Shown in pieces: positions 9,993-21,078 of a DNA stretch of 64,000 bases. The position numbers were made by a program, and so were the translations under genes. Positions within the stretch are counted from its first letter, which is position 1. Each line of letters starts with the position of its first letter. Below the pieces are notes generated by a model. It made no database searches. It had not been told where the DNA came from and saw only the letters and a list, made by a program, of their open reading frames with translations. Where the stretch lies: positions 4,092,001-4,156,000 of the forward strand of contig NC_018218.1 in NCBI RefSeq assembly GCF_000219625.1, read 5' to 3'. This stretch comes from Zymoseptoria tritici IPO323. Taxonomy: Eukaryota > Ascomycota > Dothideomycetes > Mycosphaerellales > Mycosphaerellaceae.

Positions 9993-12650
9993 CATACTTC
10001 GTAGGGATGTCGCTCCACGGCTGTACCAATTGGATGATTCCCCGATGGCGATTCTTGCAGTCAGCGTTGCCAGAACGGAACAGTCATGATGACAAGCACA
10101 TGGTAGATCGGGTTGGCTCGGAGTGGTTTGCGAACGAGTTGGGTAGCAATTTGAGAGCAGATGATAGCATACCAATTGCTGGGGCGGAATGATGACGCTT
10201 TCGTGGTTGCCGAGCTGAACGGTCGTTTGCGTATCTCTCCAGTGAGCCTCGCAATCTCACTTGGCGCAAGCAAACCTGCCCAACAATCACAAGTCCGGTT
10301 GGCAACGACTTCCGGATGACATGCCAGAAGCGAGGAGGATGTTTGCAGGCGTAAATATGGAGTTCCAAGGCCGAAATCCCAATGAAGCCTCATGTTGAGA
10401 GTAGTCTTCACGCCCAAACGTTCGAGGCTGCACGATAGGCTGACGGCAGCTCCCCACGCACAAGGTCTGCAGCTTGCCTGCGCGCGGGATGGCGGTTACA
10501 GCACACCGCGTCCCACCGATTGGACAGTCGCGCCGGAAAATCAGAACAATGTCCAGCCAGTTCGGTAAAACGCAGGTCAAAGTCGCGGTTCGAGCGGGAG
10601 CAAGTGCGTCTACACTGCGGTGTAGCCATCGCAACCAGGCTCGCTAAGGTGTGGAAGCTGCGAACGCTCGACAGCCACAGCACTTGCCCTACGATTTCGT
10701 TCGTTTCAAAGGCCTGTCTGGACGTCAAGTCGCCATGTTCCTGAGCTGCTGCCTTGACTTGACAGCTCGGCTGGCTTTTTTCCTGCGCAGTGTGCTTCGA
10801 CTTGCCATGATGTTTGTGCGTACCGAACTGCCGCTTGGGCTTCCATAGTAGTCGCGTGGTAAGTACGGCTGCGATAGTCCCGGTCATGCGCAGACAGGTC
10901 GGTAGTAGACAAGTCTCATACTCAATTCTCACCGATCGCGAATCACATGGCTCGGTCCAAGCGGAATGGTAGAGCCGGGCTCTGTATGTCGAGCGGATGC
11001 CTCGGGTACTCGCAAATAATGTGGACTCGCTGAACAAAAGCAGTTCCAAGCTGGGCAAGGCATTTCTGGATTCGGTCAGGCGGTGACCAGGATGTCATTG
11101 TTTCCAAAGTTCAGACCGGGACCGATCGGAGGTAAGGTGACTTGATTTGCCTGTATCGTGCTGGGCGGCGCATCGAAAGGCTGGTCGTTTGCGCTCTCTC
11201 GTCCGATCGCGATGGACTGTGCTTCAAGTCGTCGTCGGCATTCGCAAGAATAATGGAGCCTTCGGTCATAGCAGCGGTGAGCGGACGAACTGGCTCACGA
11301 TCTAGCCCGGCTTACGAGATTGCAAGCGAAGGCAAGCCTGGCAGCTTGGGCTCTTTGGCCATTTTTGGTGTGAGAGGAGGTGCAGGTGCATGGTGCATGT
11401 CCATTGGCATCTCAGATACGGGCCTCTTTGGACCATAAGTAGGGCGAGGAGTGTGTGATGTCGCCACTGTTGGGCCACGGGGAAAGCGGTTCGGGCAGAC
11501 GTGCCTCATAATATTCATCACAGTGTCATCCCCTCACGAGTACGACTGCCCTCACATCATTGCCTCACTGTTCATTAAGTTCTAGCGTCGGGCCGTTGGC
11601 TAGTCTACCACGAGTTTATCTTCCTCCTCTAAGACGACGACAGCCCTGCTTGGTATGTCGACTCCATGGCATCATTTGTGGCTATTTCGACTTCATGGCC
11701 TGTGAGAATCCGCCGTCAAAGGTCAAGGTTGGGCTCCATCTGAAACGCGGTGACCAGCCCCATGCGATCGTGAGGACCAAGATCACGAGATGTCTGAGAC
11801 CCCGCCTCTCTGATCTTGCACAATTCTCCCGCTCTTCATCCCCTACACAAGGGCTTCCCTCGTAATAATGTGAGTGTGGAGGAGAGTGAGAGCATGAGAC
11901 CGGCATCTCCTCACCACCAGCAAATGCCGGAGCCGAACGTCTCTCCGCCCTCCTCCCATGACCATCCTTGTCGCCTGATGAACAAAAACCCGCCCGCGAT
12001 CTGTGTGAGGAGAGGGAAGGCCGCTGCACGCTACTGCACGACAGCCCGACGATGTGGAAGTACCCTCCCATCGCATCCTACAGTACAGTACTATTGTTTG
12101 CATCCGATTCCTTTGCCTGTCCAGTCCAGTCTGAGTAAGTGGGTAGCAGTGGGACGAACGTACCCACGCTCCGGTTACGGTAGCACGTCGTCGCGCCGTC
12201 CCGCGGACTACACTATCTATCGTGCTGCTCTTGTTCTAGAGCTCACTTCTCTCTACTACCTTATTACTCTTCACAGTATCTAAAGCGAGCTTGTCCCTGC
12301 AACTCTTCGTCACTTCATACCACTCTTTCAGTAAAAGATTGTCGCTCTTCGTCTTGTCGCTGCCTCCGCTGCTTGGACCTCCCACCCGCCCCCGCCCAGC
12401 CTTCTCCGCCTCCAACAGAGTTCGGGCCCGCATCGTCTACCGACCCTGGATCCCTTCCCCATCTGCCATCGGATCGACGACTACCGGCTCGGGTGGCAGG
12501 CCGCGCGCGCGATATCCTCCCTGCTGAGCCTCGTCCACACCGCTGTTCGCCGTGCGACGCTGATTGCATTGCCCGACCAGCACGCTACAAGAGAGTTCCT
12601 GCTGTGCTCCCTTGGGTTCTTCTCGCCCTACCTTACTCTACCCCAATTTC
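9993..12650. other. 2.66 kb gene-free region upstream of bZIP gene
   Basis: Between the esterase stop and the bZIP start. The longest open frame (10408-11058, minus, about 216 codons) has no recognisable domain and normal-looking random composition, so I do not call it. The last ~400 bp (12291-12650) are strongly pyrimidine-rich and look like a transcribed 5' leader of the bZIP gene, with several short upstream reading frames. The rest is unexplained. Confidence 0.5.
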
Positions 12651-14708
12651 ATGGCATACGCCGACGCCAGATTCGGCTACCATCAGCCCCAGTCCGATTC
12701 CGTCTCCGCATCCGCCCTAGACAACAACAAACGAATCAACGCTTTTCTCGACGACGACTCTGTGGTGCTCGATCCCTCGGTGCTGGACTCTGACATCATG
12801 CAAAGTCCCTCTTCCGCCAACCCGTTCCGCAAGGACTCTCTCGCCAACAGCAATGGTGTGCTATCACCCGCCGACTCGCAAGCGGCATGGGACCATCCGT
12901 ATGGTACTGGCATGTCTGCTGAACCTACCTCAGCAGGTGTTCCCCTTCCTTATCATGAAGACGGATCTGCCTACCTACAGCAACCGAATCCCATCGCGGT
13001 ATCGTATGCTCATCAGCATCCACCACCTGCATCGTGGGCATTCGAACACGGTTCCGAGCACTGCGTGAGCAATGGTGCAACAGACTTCATGCCGCCGCCG
13101 CCTCAATTCGAGGTCCCTCGATACAGCCGTCACCGGACAGATAGCGTTCACGCCGGTTACAGTCAGCACCAACCGTCAATGCCCGCACACTTTATCGCGG
13201 CCCCTCAAGTTCAGACTCCCATGTCACCGCATAGTCATCAGGACTGGATGGGTATGGCCGAGCGTGAGATGGAGAATCGACCTTCGCACAAACGCATGCG
13301 GCCAGGCAGTCCTGCTCGTACGATGATCGACTTCCAACGACGCGATGGGATCCGGAAGAAGAACGGGCGCATCGACATTCCTCAGGAGAGGAGCATCGCG
13401 AACATTGATGAGCTTATTGAGAAAGAAACAGACGAGGATCAGCTGAAGGAATTGAAGCAACAGAAACGCCTGCTGAGGAATCGTGAGGCTGCGTGAGTTT
13501 CACTGATCATGTACTCCGAATCCACACCAGGCTGACCATGTCATAGACTAGCATCCCGACAGCGGAAGAAGAAGCACACGGAAGACTTGGAGGTCAAGGA
13601 GAAAAGCTACACTCAGCAGATTTCTTCTCTTCGAGCGCAAGTGGACGAGCTCACCCGTGAGCGCGAGCACCGGGCACGAGACCAGCAAGCTACGCATCAG
13701 AGACTGCAGGAGGCTTTGCGGGCTATCGATACGATGCAGGATGAACGACGAGAGCTCATCAAGATGCACAACGAGGATACCTCCAGTCTGAGACGAAAGG
13801 TGGAACTTTTGTCCGAGCAGCTTCAAGCCGGACCTGCTCCAGCAATGCAAGCACAGCTCAGTAGCACACTTTCCGACTTCAATCTTGAGATGGAAGGTCT
13901 GCACATGGGAGTGGGCGATCAGTACGACTGGACAGAGTGCTTTCAAGCACCGGACGAATTCTGGCTCGACAAATCGGAACCGATCAAGCAAACACCTGCG
14001 CTTGAGAAGAAGCTCTCACCCGCCGCCAACAATCAAGTCTCGGCAAAGCAAACAACAGAAGGCAAGAGCGACCCACCGATTGCCTCGGGTCTGTTGTTCA
14101 TGCTATTACTCTGCGGTGCTTTTGTCGCATCCAAGCCCTCCAATTCACAGGCTTCCGATCTGCCCAACATGCCAGCAGATGTTCGCGCTGCCGCACCTGC
14201 TGTCCTCAGCACATTGCTTTCTGAGTCCAATGCGCTGTCCGAGCAGACCCACAGCCAGACAATGGCCAGCTTGAGCCAGGAACCACTACCTTCTGGAATT
14301 CCTCAACCCAACAACGGTGGCCGCAACAGGATGGATCGTGTTCACCGCAGAATCACTGCGCCAACGAAGCAGCAGGAGCTGGACCAAGCTTTCTCCCTAA
14401 CGACAAGCCAGTATGCCTCGATGACCAACGCCGACTTCCAAATCTACGATCAGCAATCAACAGCCGGACAAGATGGTGCTGCGCCACCATCGCGACGCAA
14501 CCTCGCGGAAGCTCTCGCCAGCATGGAGGCAGAGCACGCTCGGAACAGCAAGTCGGAAGTGTACACTCGCAGCTTACTGTGGGATCAAATTCCCGCCGAC
14601 GTCGTCCGGCAATTCAAACAAATCGTACACGACCACAACGAAATCGAAGTCCGCCAACGACAGCAGCATCGACCAAGTCACGACTTCACGTACAAAAGCG
14701 AACCATGA
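12651..14708 (+). CDS. bZIP transcription factor, MeaB-like, with a hydrophobic segment
   Basis: Exons 12651-13492 and 13547-14708 give 667 aa. The intron falls inside the basic region, at NREA-A-LASRQRKKKH, restoring the bZIP N-x7-R motif (N277, R285); a coiled coil follows with leucine-rich heptads up to about residue 375. Upstream is the conserved block IRKKNGRIDIPQERSIANID and LKELKQQKRLLRNRE, which I associate with the Aspergillus MeaB family of nitrogen-regulation bZIPs. I chose ATG 12651 (MAYADARFGY) rather than the in-frame ATG 29 codons upstream because the extra part looks like translated leader. Residues 461-476 (SGLLFMLLLCGAFVAS) are strongly hydrophobic, like a transmembrane helix. 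Assignment to bZIP is firm; MeaB is by remembered similarity only. Confidence 0.85.
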
Positions 14709-15702
14709 CCCCCGACCTCACGACATTAACGACACGACATCAACGAAACACACGCCATGATTCAAACGAACAACGAAACGAAACGAAACGAACGACACGA
14801 TGCATTCTCATGATATGATGCATATCACACGACAGATAGCCCAGCGACGGCGCCTTCATTCTACGACACCTTCCATGGTCGACTGACCACTTTTCACCAA
14901 TCACGCATTTCAAGACTTACGCAGCGATGGCTTTTTTGCACTACATATTGCTTTCTAGCGATACCCCAAATTGATCTGGCCGATCACTTTTCCTTCGGCC
15001 ACTGCGCCTCCTTTGTTTCTCAGGGAGGAATGGCTTTACAACACGTTTCGGTTCTCGAGTGGGCGATGCCCGATGGTATGCGGATTTGTACAGGCCCGAG
15101 GGATGAGATGTATCACGGAGACATGTCTTTGACGGACATCGCACATGACTGATAGATACTGTAACCATTGCCATGAACTCTTCTTCGACGCCTTTCCTCT
15201 GAAGAGCAACCTGTGCCCCTGGAACTCCCAATCAGTAGAACCAACTTCACCGTCCATTTCATCCTTCGTAGACGTCATTATTCCGACATGGTTATTCATC
15301 TGCGGGTTTTTGACAGCCCGATCGTAAATGCATCCTCGTGGCAGCACTTCCCATTCGACACACAGTACCTCAGGCGGCCGGCCTTGCATCACTTTTTCGG
15401 CGGGTTGTACTTCTCCTTCCAGATCCTATATCCAAGTCAGCCTCGTCTTCAGACCAACTCCGCACACGTTCCGCACACAACCACCCAGCCCAGCCCAAAT
15501 TGACCCGACCCCTCGTTTAAAAGTCCAAGTCCGATCCTGTTAACAACCCTGCTCTTCGCGTGCCAGTCACAGCTCGAGCTCGAGCTGTCAAGCAGGCAGG
15601 TACGGCAGCTGTTGCATGCGGCAATAAGACCAAGCCGTGACTCCGCCCCGGTTCACCGCTCGCGCAAGGCATACGCAGCTTTGCATAAGTTCGACGGACA
15701 AA
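14709..15702. other. Intergenic, convergent 3' ends
   Basis: About 1 kb between the bZIP and Sel1-protein stops. Includes a short CGAAA/AACGA-type simple repeat around 14773-14797 directly after the bZIP gene. Other ORFs are short and unrecognised. Confidence 0.5.
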
Positions 15703-17230
15703 TCAAGAGCTACAAAATAAATGTAGTGGGATATGCAGTTGCCTTGCAACTCTTCGCCCATGGTCGACAATAAGGAAGAAAATCCGGATAAATACGTACC
15801 AACTTTCGCCCACATGCTTACTCCCCTTCTCCTCGGCCAGACGCAGGTATTGCGCGGCTTTGAACTGCCAAATCCGTCAGTTTTCGTATCCTTCGTACGT
15901 CGGGAGTGTCTCATCTAATCTGCGTCTGACGTGCATGACGGCCCAACATTCAGGGCGATGCCGTGTACATTACACCCAAGCAGGGCGAAGAAATGCGCAG
16001 TATGCATATGCAGTCCTAAAGCTCTGTCATGTCTCGAGACAGCCAAGTCTCACACGTTGGGCGCCGACTCTCGACGACTGCCCGCGCAGTTTCTCCCACG
16101 TGGGAGTTGTTGAGGGATTAATACAGGCAGATCGGGATCTCGTCATTGCTCACCTTGTCTTTCGGTCCACCGAAGCCCTCCAACAGACACCACGCAGCTT
16201 CCTCCATGGCATCCGTGTCACCCAAGTTGGCCGCTGTTTCATAGTACGTTCTCGCAGCGCTGGCGTCTTTTTTCACGCCCCAGCCGTGCCTGAAACAATT
16301 CGCGAGCTCGTAGATGGCGAGAACCAGCTCCCCTTTGGCCGCGCCGCCTTTTTTGCTCGAGGCTAGAGCTTCCTCTTCGATTGATGCGGAATTGGCTGCT
16401 GCGAGTGAGAGGTAATGGACAGCCTGCTGAGGCTCGACCGTGATTCCCCATCCATGCCTCAGAGCAAGGCCGTACAGCACTTGCGCCAGAGCATTATTTG
16501 CGCCGTCTGGTCTCGCAAGCTGTCCGAACATTTCCGTCGATCGAGGCAGGTCTCCCGCTTCATGTAGCCGTATCGCTTCCTGGATGTTGACATCGCCCGT
16601 TGCGTCGGAAATGCTGGGACTCTTGCTCCGTCGGTTTTGTGCTCGATCCTCGCTTTGTGCGGTCTGCAACGCTCCATCACGAAGAGGACTGTTCTTCGCG
16701 AGGATTGTCGCTCGCTTTTCCCATTGTGCCTCACGGTGCTCTTTCGCTTCCTTGTCACCTTCGTCCTGGTCGTCTCTCGACCGCGGTCTTTCAACTGCTG
16801 TGCCTTCTGGCGCTTCGGGAAGATCTCGAGGCAAATTCACGCTGAGCTCTGCCGAGTTTGACCGCGAATGGCTCCTAGAGTGGAGGTGTAGCACTCCGGA
16901 TATACGTCGTTCTGATTTGGGTCGCGTGGGCAGTTGCTGGCCGTTTGTGTCGGCCGTGGCCTGAGATGAGGTGTTATTCGCCTTGGCCTTCGTCGATGAT
17001 TGAGATAGGCTTCGGAAGCCGAGTGTGCGCTTGTGTTCGCCTGAGTGTTTGCTCTTCTTGCCTACTGGTAGAGATTGGCTGTCCTCCGGGTATGATGGTG
17101 GTTCGATTCGCTCGAAATCCTGCGTCGTGGTTCTAATAAACGTGAATTCGGGCGGGCTAAGGTTGTTTTCTGGAGTTGATTGCTCGACGATCTTGTCCTT
17201 CTTCTTCAGTAGATCTCGAAGGCTAGGCAT
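15703..17230 (-). CDS. Sel1-like repeat protein with Ser-rich N-terminus
   Basis: Exon 1 is 17230-16154 (359 codons), starting MPSLRDLLKKKDK; exon 2 begins at 15864 after a 289-nt intron and reads FKAAQYLRLAEEKGSKHVGES. The join restores a Sel1 repeat (GGPKDK-FKAAQYLRLAEEKG). Residues about 1-215 are disordered, Ser/Arg-rich and basic (RSHSRSNSAELS); about 220-360 hold tandem Sel1/TPR-like units such as ALAQVLYGLALRHGWGITVEPQQAVHYLSLAA and FRHGWGVKKDASAARTYYETAANLGD. Fungal relatives act as scaffolds, for example of the Skt5/Dsf2 type, but the precise partner is unknown. The 3' end is ambiguous: a GTACGT...TTGTAG intron (15799-15710, 90 nt) may or may not be removed, and both forms reach the TGA at 15705-15703. 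Confidence 0.75.
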
Positions 17231-17756
17231 CGCAGCTATGGTTGCAGGTTCTGTAGTTGTAGTATCGCGTGGGGAATGAGGTCAATGGCGGGGATGTCGC
17301 AGAGCACGGAGAGTGAGGGAGGCAAGGAAAGCAGGATTCGCCTACCATTGAGAGTATATATGTGGTGTCGCACTCTGCCGCGGCGCGACTGCAATTCACT
17401 GAAGTGAGCCTTGCTGATCGTTATCGGCGCCGAAGGAGCGTGGATGTGGGCTGTGCTCGTGCTACGCGAAGATTTGTAGTTTGAGGTGCGAAGCGCGAGA
17501 TGGAAAACACACTGCAACGCCTTGTGAGTTTCATGTTGTAGAGTGCTGTGTAAGATTGGATGGTCAAAACAATGAATCAAATTCTTTCATGATATGTAGA
17601 GTGACTCTTCTAACGCGAATAAACACGCCGTGGGTATCTCGCACAAAGACAGTATGCAAAGGAATCAAGACTGTGCTGCGCTATCGAGGGCAACGGCATG
17701 CGCGGGTCCTCCTCCACTCCACCAGAGAAATAGTGCTTCTAAACAGAAGGGCGATC
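17231..17756. other. Intergenic, promoter of Sel1-repeat gene
   Basis: 526 bp between two minus-strand genes: 3' flank of the CCCH gene and upstream region of the Sel1-repeat gene. Nothing distinctive seen. Confidence 0.45.
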
Positions 17757-19236
17757 CTAGGCGAAGGAGACGAAATCCTGCTGCTGAGCAAGCACATGGC
17801 TGTCTTCATCCGATCCCATCTCTATATCGGTGTCGATATCGGAGTCACTGTCGACAGTCGCTTCTCTTCCGTTCGCTTCTTTCTTTCCCTGTCCTTCATC
17901 TTCGTCGCTGGATATGTCGGATTCATCTTCAGAGCCGTGCTTGGCTTGCTTCCTGGCGGCCTTGCGCAACGCGCCGGCACGGTCGACGTGCTGGAGTGCG
18001 CAGGCTCCCTTTTCGTGGTTTGCACAATGGCCAGTGCTGGCGTAATCAGGACACTCAAAGACATGACGATCGTCACAATCAGGTCCCTTGGCGCAATAGC
18101 CAAGAGTGGCGAAGGGACGGCAAACACGTGCGGTGGGAGAGACGTGAACATGGGGATAGCGGCATGCATCGTTGGTGCAGTTGCCACGTTGAAAGTGCGT
18201 GCACGCGGGCACGCGGTGATAGGTCAGTTCGTGGGACATGTCGCATGTCTCACCAGCTTTGCAAGAACCAGAGCGCATGAGCTCTTTGCAGATGGCAACT
18301 TTTTCGGGATTGTGGGTGAATTTGCACGAGGGGCCGAAAATGCAGGTACCTAAATCATGATTAGCACAATACCGAGGGCGCTTACCGGCGTGCTTTCGCG
18401 CGATCAGAACTTTGTGAGGTGTCCCAGCGAAGCCAGCGTCGGAGTGGGTGGAGGGTACCGTGTTTGGTGAAGTTCTCGCATTGCGGCTTCGGAGCGCGTT
18501 TGACAAGTCTGAGAATATTGAACGATGAGTCCTGGATGAGAGATGTGGCATGCTGTGAGCTACCATACCTCTGGGTGCCGTTCTGGTTCTGTGCCATCAT
18601 GCGCACGAGGTTACCGTTCTTGGTACGGTAGAATTCGACATCTGCAATCTTCGCTTTCTTCGGGGTCTCCTTGGGATCATGTGCCGTATCTGTCTTGTTT
18701 AGTCCGGTCCAAAAGCTAGGTCTCGGATGAGACTGACCGCGAATTCTGATAAGCTTGCTTCCGTCTTCCTTGAGATGGAATCGAATCCCCTCGATCTCGA
18801 CTTCGCGTAATGGTTGACGTGCGGTGGATGCCATATTGACAGGTGCGCTGGGGGGTCCTCGGGGCCGCTTTGCGGCGCGCTGTTGCTCCAGCTGCTCGAT
18901 TCGTTGCTTTTGCTCACGGGCGAAGGTCTCTTTCGTCATCAATTGATTCATCCTCGAGCCGCGAGTGCTGACAAAGGCGTCCTTGGCTGGAGATGGAGCT
19001 ACGGGCGCAGGTGCTGCAATCACTCCAGGCTCGGCCTTCATTCCAGCATCTTGCGGTACGGGAGTGTTGAGAACGAGAGTGCGATTCTTGTGAGGTGGCT
19101 GGTGGCCTCCACGGCCGCGGCGCGCGTACGGGGCCCATCTGGCATCGCGAGGATGACCAAATGGCTGTTGTTTGCGCTGGTTGATCTGTCCGCTCAGCGC
19201 AGCGATCCTGGCCTGGAGTTCTGCTTCTTCGTTCAT
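17757..19236 (-). CDS. CCCH zinc-finger protein with five fingers, ZC3H3-like
   Basis: Exons 19236-18738, 18689-18569, 18508-18459 and 18349-17757 give 420 aa, all phases closing. The third intron lies inside finger 1; joining gives CENFTKHG-TCIFGPSCKFTH (C-x8-C-x5-C-x3-H). Fingers 2-5 follow in tandem: CKELMRSGSCKAGETCDMSH, CTHFQRGNCTNDACRYPH, CRPFATLGYCAKGPDCDDRH and CPDYASTGHCANHEKGAC with a final H. The N-terminal half is basic and Gln/Arg-rich; the C-terminus is acidic with SDSDIDTDIE. Five-finger proteins of this order resemble metazoan ZC3H3 (mRNA polyadenylation and export), so an RNA-binding nuclear role is inferred. Start taken at MNEEAELQ; a longer in-frame extension upstream looks like leader. 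Confidence 0.82.
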
Positions 19237-20269
19237 GATGAATTCAAATTTTCGAGGTGGCAACGCTTCTTGCAGCGCGGTGGCGTTGGTAAAGAGGAGG
19301 GAAGTTAAGAAGTCGAAGTCGCGGTGAATAAGATGGAACCAGGAAGTTGTCGCCGCCAGAAGAGCTGAGTAAGCCGGCACCGCCCGGCGGCGCATGACAG
19401 GCATCTTTCACATGCCCGCGTCAACATATCACTTCGTTGTTGTCAAGCGTCGCAACGTACAGTGTAAGGAGTTTGACAAGACGTGTCTTTACAGAGGATG
19501 CAACGCGGCCCGTACGCCCAAGTACGCATATTAATGGGCTACCTGAACTACTGATCAAAATGTGCTACTATGTTACCTGCACTCCTATCAAAAGTGTCCT
19601 CCGTTTACAGTATCCGCACACGGGATACCCTGCCACCGGAGGCTGAATGCCAGTGCATGGGTTGTGGACGCTCCTTGCGAGCTTGTGGATGGTCTTGCGA
19701 CGAGTTGCCATTCAGTCGATCCTTAGCCTCTCCGATCATGACTTATTTACGTCTATGATGTTCTTTCTCTAGCACTCTAGTGTAGCCACCGTCACCTCCC
19801 CCCTTCCTGTCCAGCACAGGCAAGTGATTTCACGAGCTCCTCCATCGTGAAGCAATTGCCCGATGTCGCGCGTATGCCACATCCACGCGAGTCGCAACAT
19901 ATCGGAGCGAATTCGGTTTATCGCTAGGCTGCGGTTGCCACCCAGACGGCTGTCCATGTGCGCGGGACGAATATGCAGAAGCATGTCGGGCAGCCAGGAG
20001 TCTCGTGCAGGCACCGTGGCTGTAGCAATTGCTCGTATGGCCTCCTATAATGTCGATACTCGTCCACGAGACCTTGGCGCGCGGGTGATTTCCTTGCGAT
20101 GCCGTGGTGCTGACAACATCAGATCTCTCAACGTCTACCCAGGCTGTGGCTGATCCTGTCTCAAGAAGTAGGTCTGTGGGTCCGAACTTGCGAACTGCCT
20201 GGTGCCGTCGGGTCCCAATGTCGTTCTGTCGACCTCGTATATGATTGCTCTTCCCTTTTCAGTCTGAAT
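19237..20269. other. Intergenic, 1 kb
   Basis: Upstream of the CCCH gene and downstream of the small membrane protein gene, both on the minus strand. Short ORFs only; no recognised feature. Confidence 0.45.
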
Positions 20270-20689
20270 TCAGGATGCACCGTGGCTGTCCTTCTGATTC
20301 TGTTGCCCTGATCGTGGAGGAGATCTTGCGCTCAACTTCTGCACAATGACTTCGGTCGGCCTAGGTCGCTCCTCGTTCTTGAAACCCATTATCTGTCCTA
20401 CGATGCCGCCAGGTTTTGGAATTGGACATTCACGTTGTGGCGGATCTTCCGATGCGGCAGCGTTCCCAACAGCGCTGGATCCAGACTCTCCGGCTTTTTC
20501 ATTCTCAATATCCTTCCGCTTTCTTCGTCTGCGAATCTTGCCATCAGGGGTCTCGTAGCTGTCGGCAAACTGTCGTCGATCGACCGGACATGGCAAAAGG
20601 TGAGGGAGAGCAACCACTATGAACGAGACGGCGAGCGTGGTCGTGAACAAGGTGCCCGTGGTTCGCGATCGCGGATGGAGGTAGTGCAT
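20270..20689 (-). CDS. Small single-pass membrane protein, unknown function
   Basis: 139 codons from ATG 20689 (MHYLHPRSRTTGTLF). A single hydrophobic segment, LFTTTLAVSFIVVALPHLLPCP, sits at about residues 14-35, followed by a highly basic stretch (GKIRRRRKRKD) and a hydrophilic C-terminus ending in a conserved-looking block ECPIPKPGGIVGQIMGF. The distribution suggests a genuine short membrane protein with positive-inside cytosolic or matrix tail. I have the impression of similar uncharacterised fungal proteins but cannot name a family. Longer in-frame sequence upstream begins with TTG, so it was not used. It is divergent from the Prp46 gene, about 390 bp apart. Confidence 0.55.
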   Translation of the reverse strand: MHYLHPRSRTTGTLFTTTLAVSFIVVALPHLLPCPVDRRQFADSYETPDGKIRRRRKRKDIENEKAGESGSSAVGNAAASEDPPQRECPIPKPGGIVGQIMGFKNEERPRPTEVIVQKLSARSPPRSGQQNQKDSHGAS

Positions 20690-21078
20690 GATGGTCGTGG
20701 CCAGATGATGAGGAGAGAACAGCTTCGCGCGCAATGTTCAGAAGTGAATCAATCTTGCATGAATCTCCAAGTCCATGCTGCATGTGAAAAGTCGTGGAAC
20801 ATCATCTTTCCCGAGCTCCGCAGTTTTGGTGGAGAGATCTCGTTCCGCTCGTATCGTGCTGACTACGATTGGAAGTAGTCCAAGGAATTGGAAAGCTGCA
20901 AGCGCGAGGTTTCTCACAGCTACGTACGGGCTTGACTTCCAACAACTTTATTGCGCTTCACAGCTGTGCACTGCACGCCTACCGGACACGCTCTACATAT
21001 TGCTCAGATTTGTCACTATCTGCTACTCTGTCAGACTATCCGGACCAATTTCAACGCCCGCCGCTGGCATTTCCAACC
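20690..21078. other. Divergent promoter, small membrane protein / PRP46
   Basis: 389 bp shared upstream region. The frame into PRP46 is open through much of it, but the translated text looks like leader. No clear element. Confidence 0.45.

Noticed and set aside
10408..11058. 216-codon open frame on the minus strand
   Set aside because: Amino-acid composition and sequence look random (many Arg, Ser, Cys, no domain), there is no family resemblance, and overlapping frames of similar size exist on the other strand.
17481..18353. 290-codon plus-strand frame opposite the CCCH gene
   Set aside because: Antisense shadow: the minus strand encodes five correctly spaced CCCH fingers with closing splice phases.
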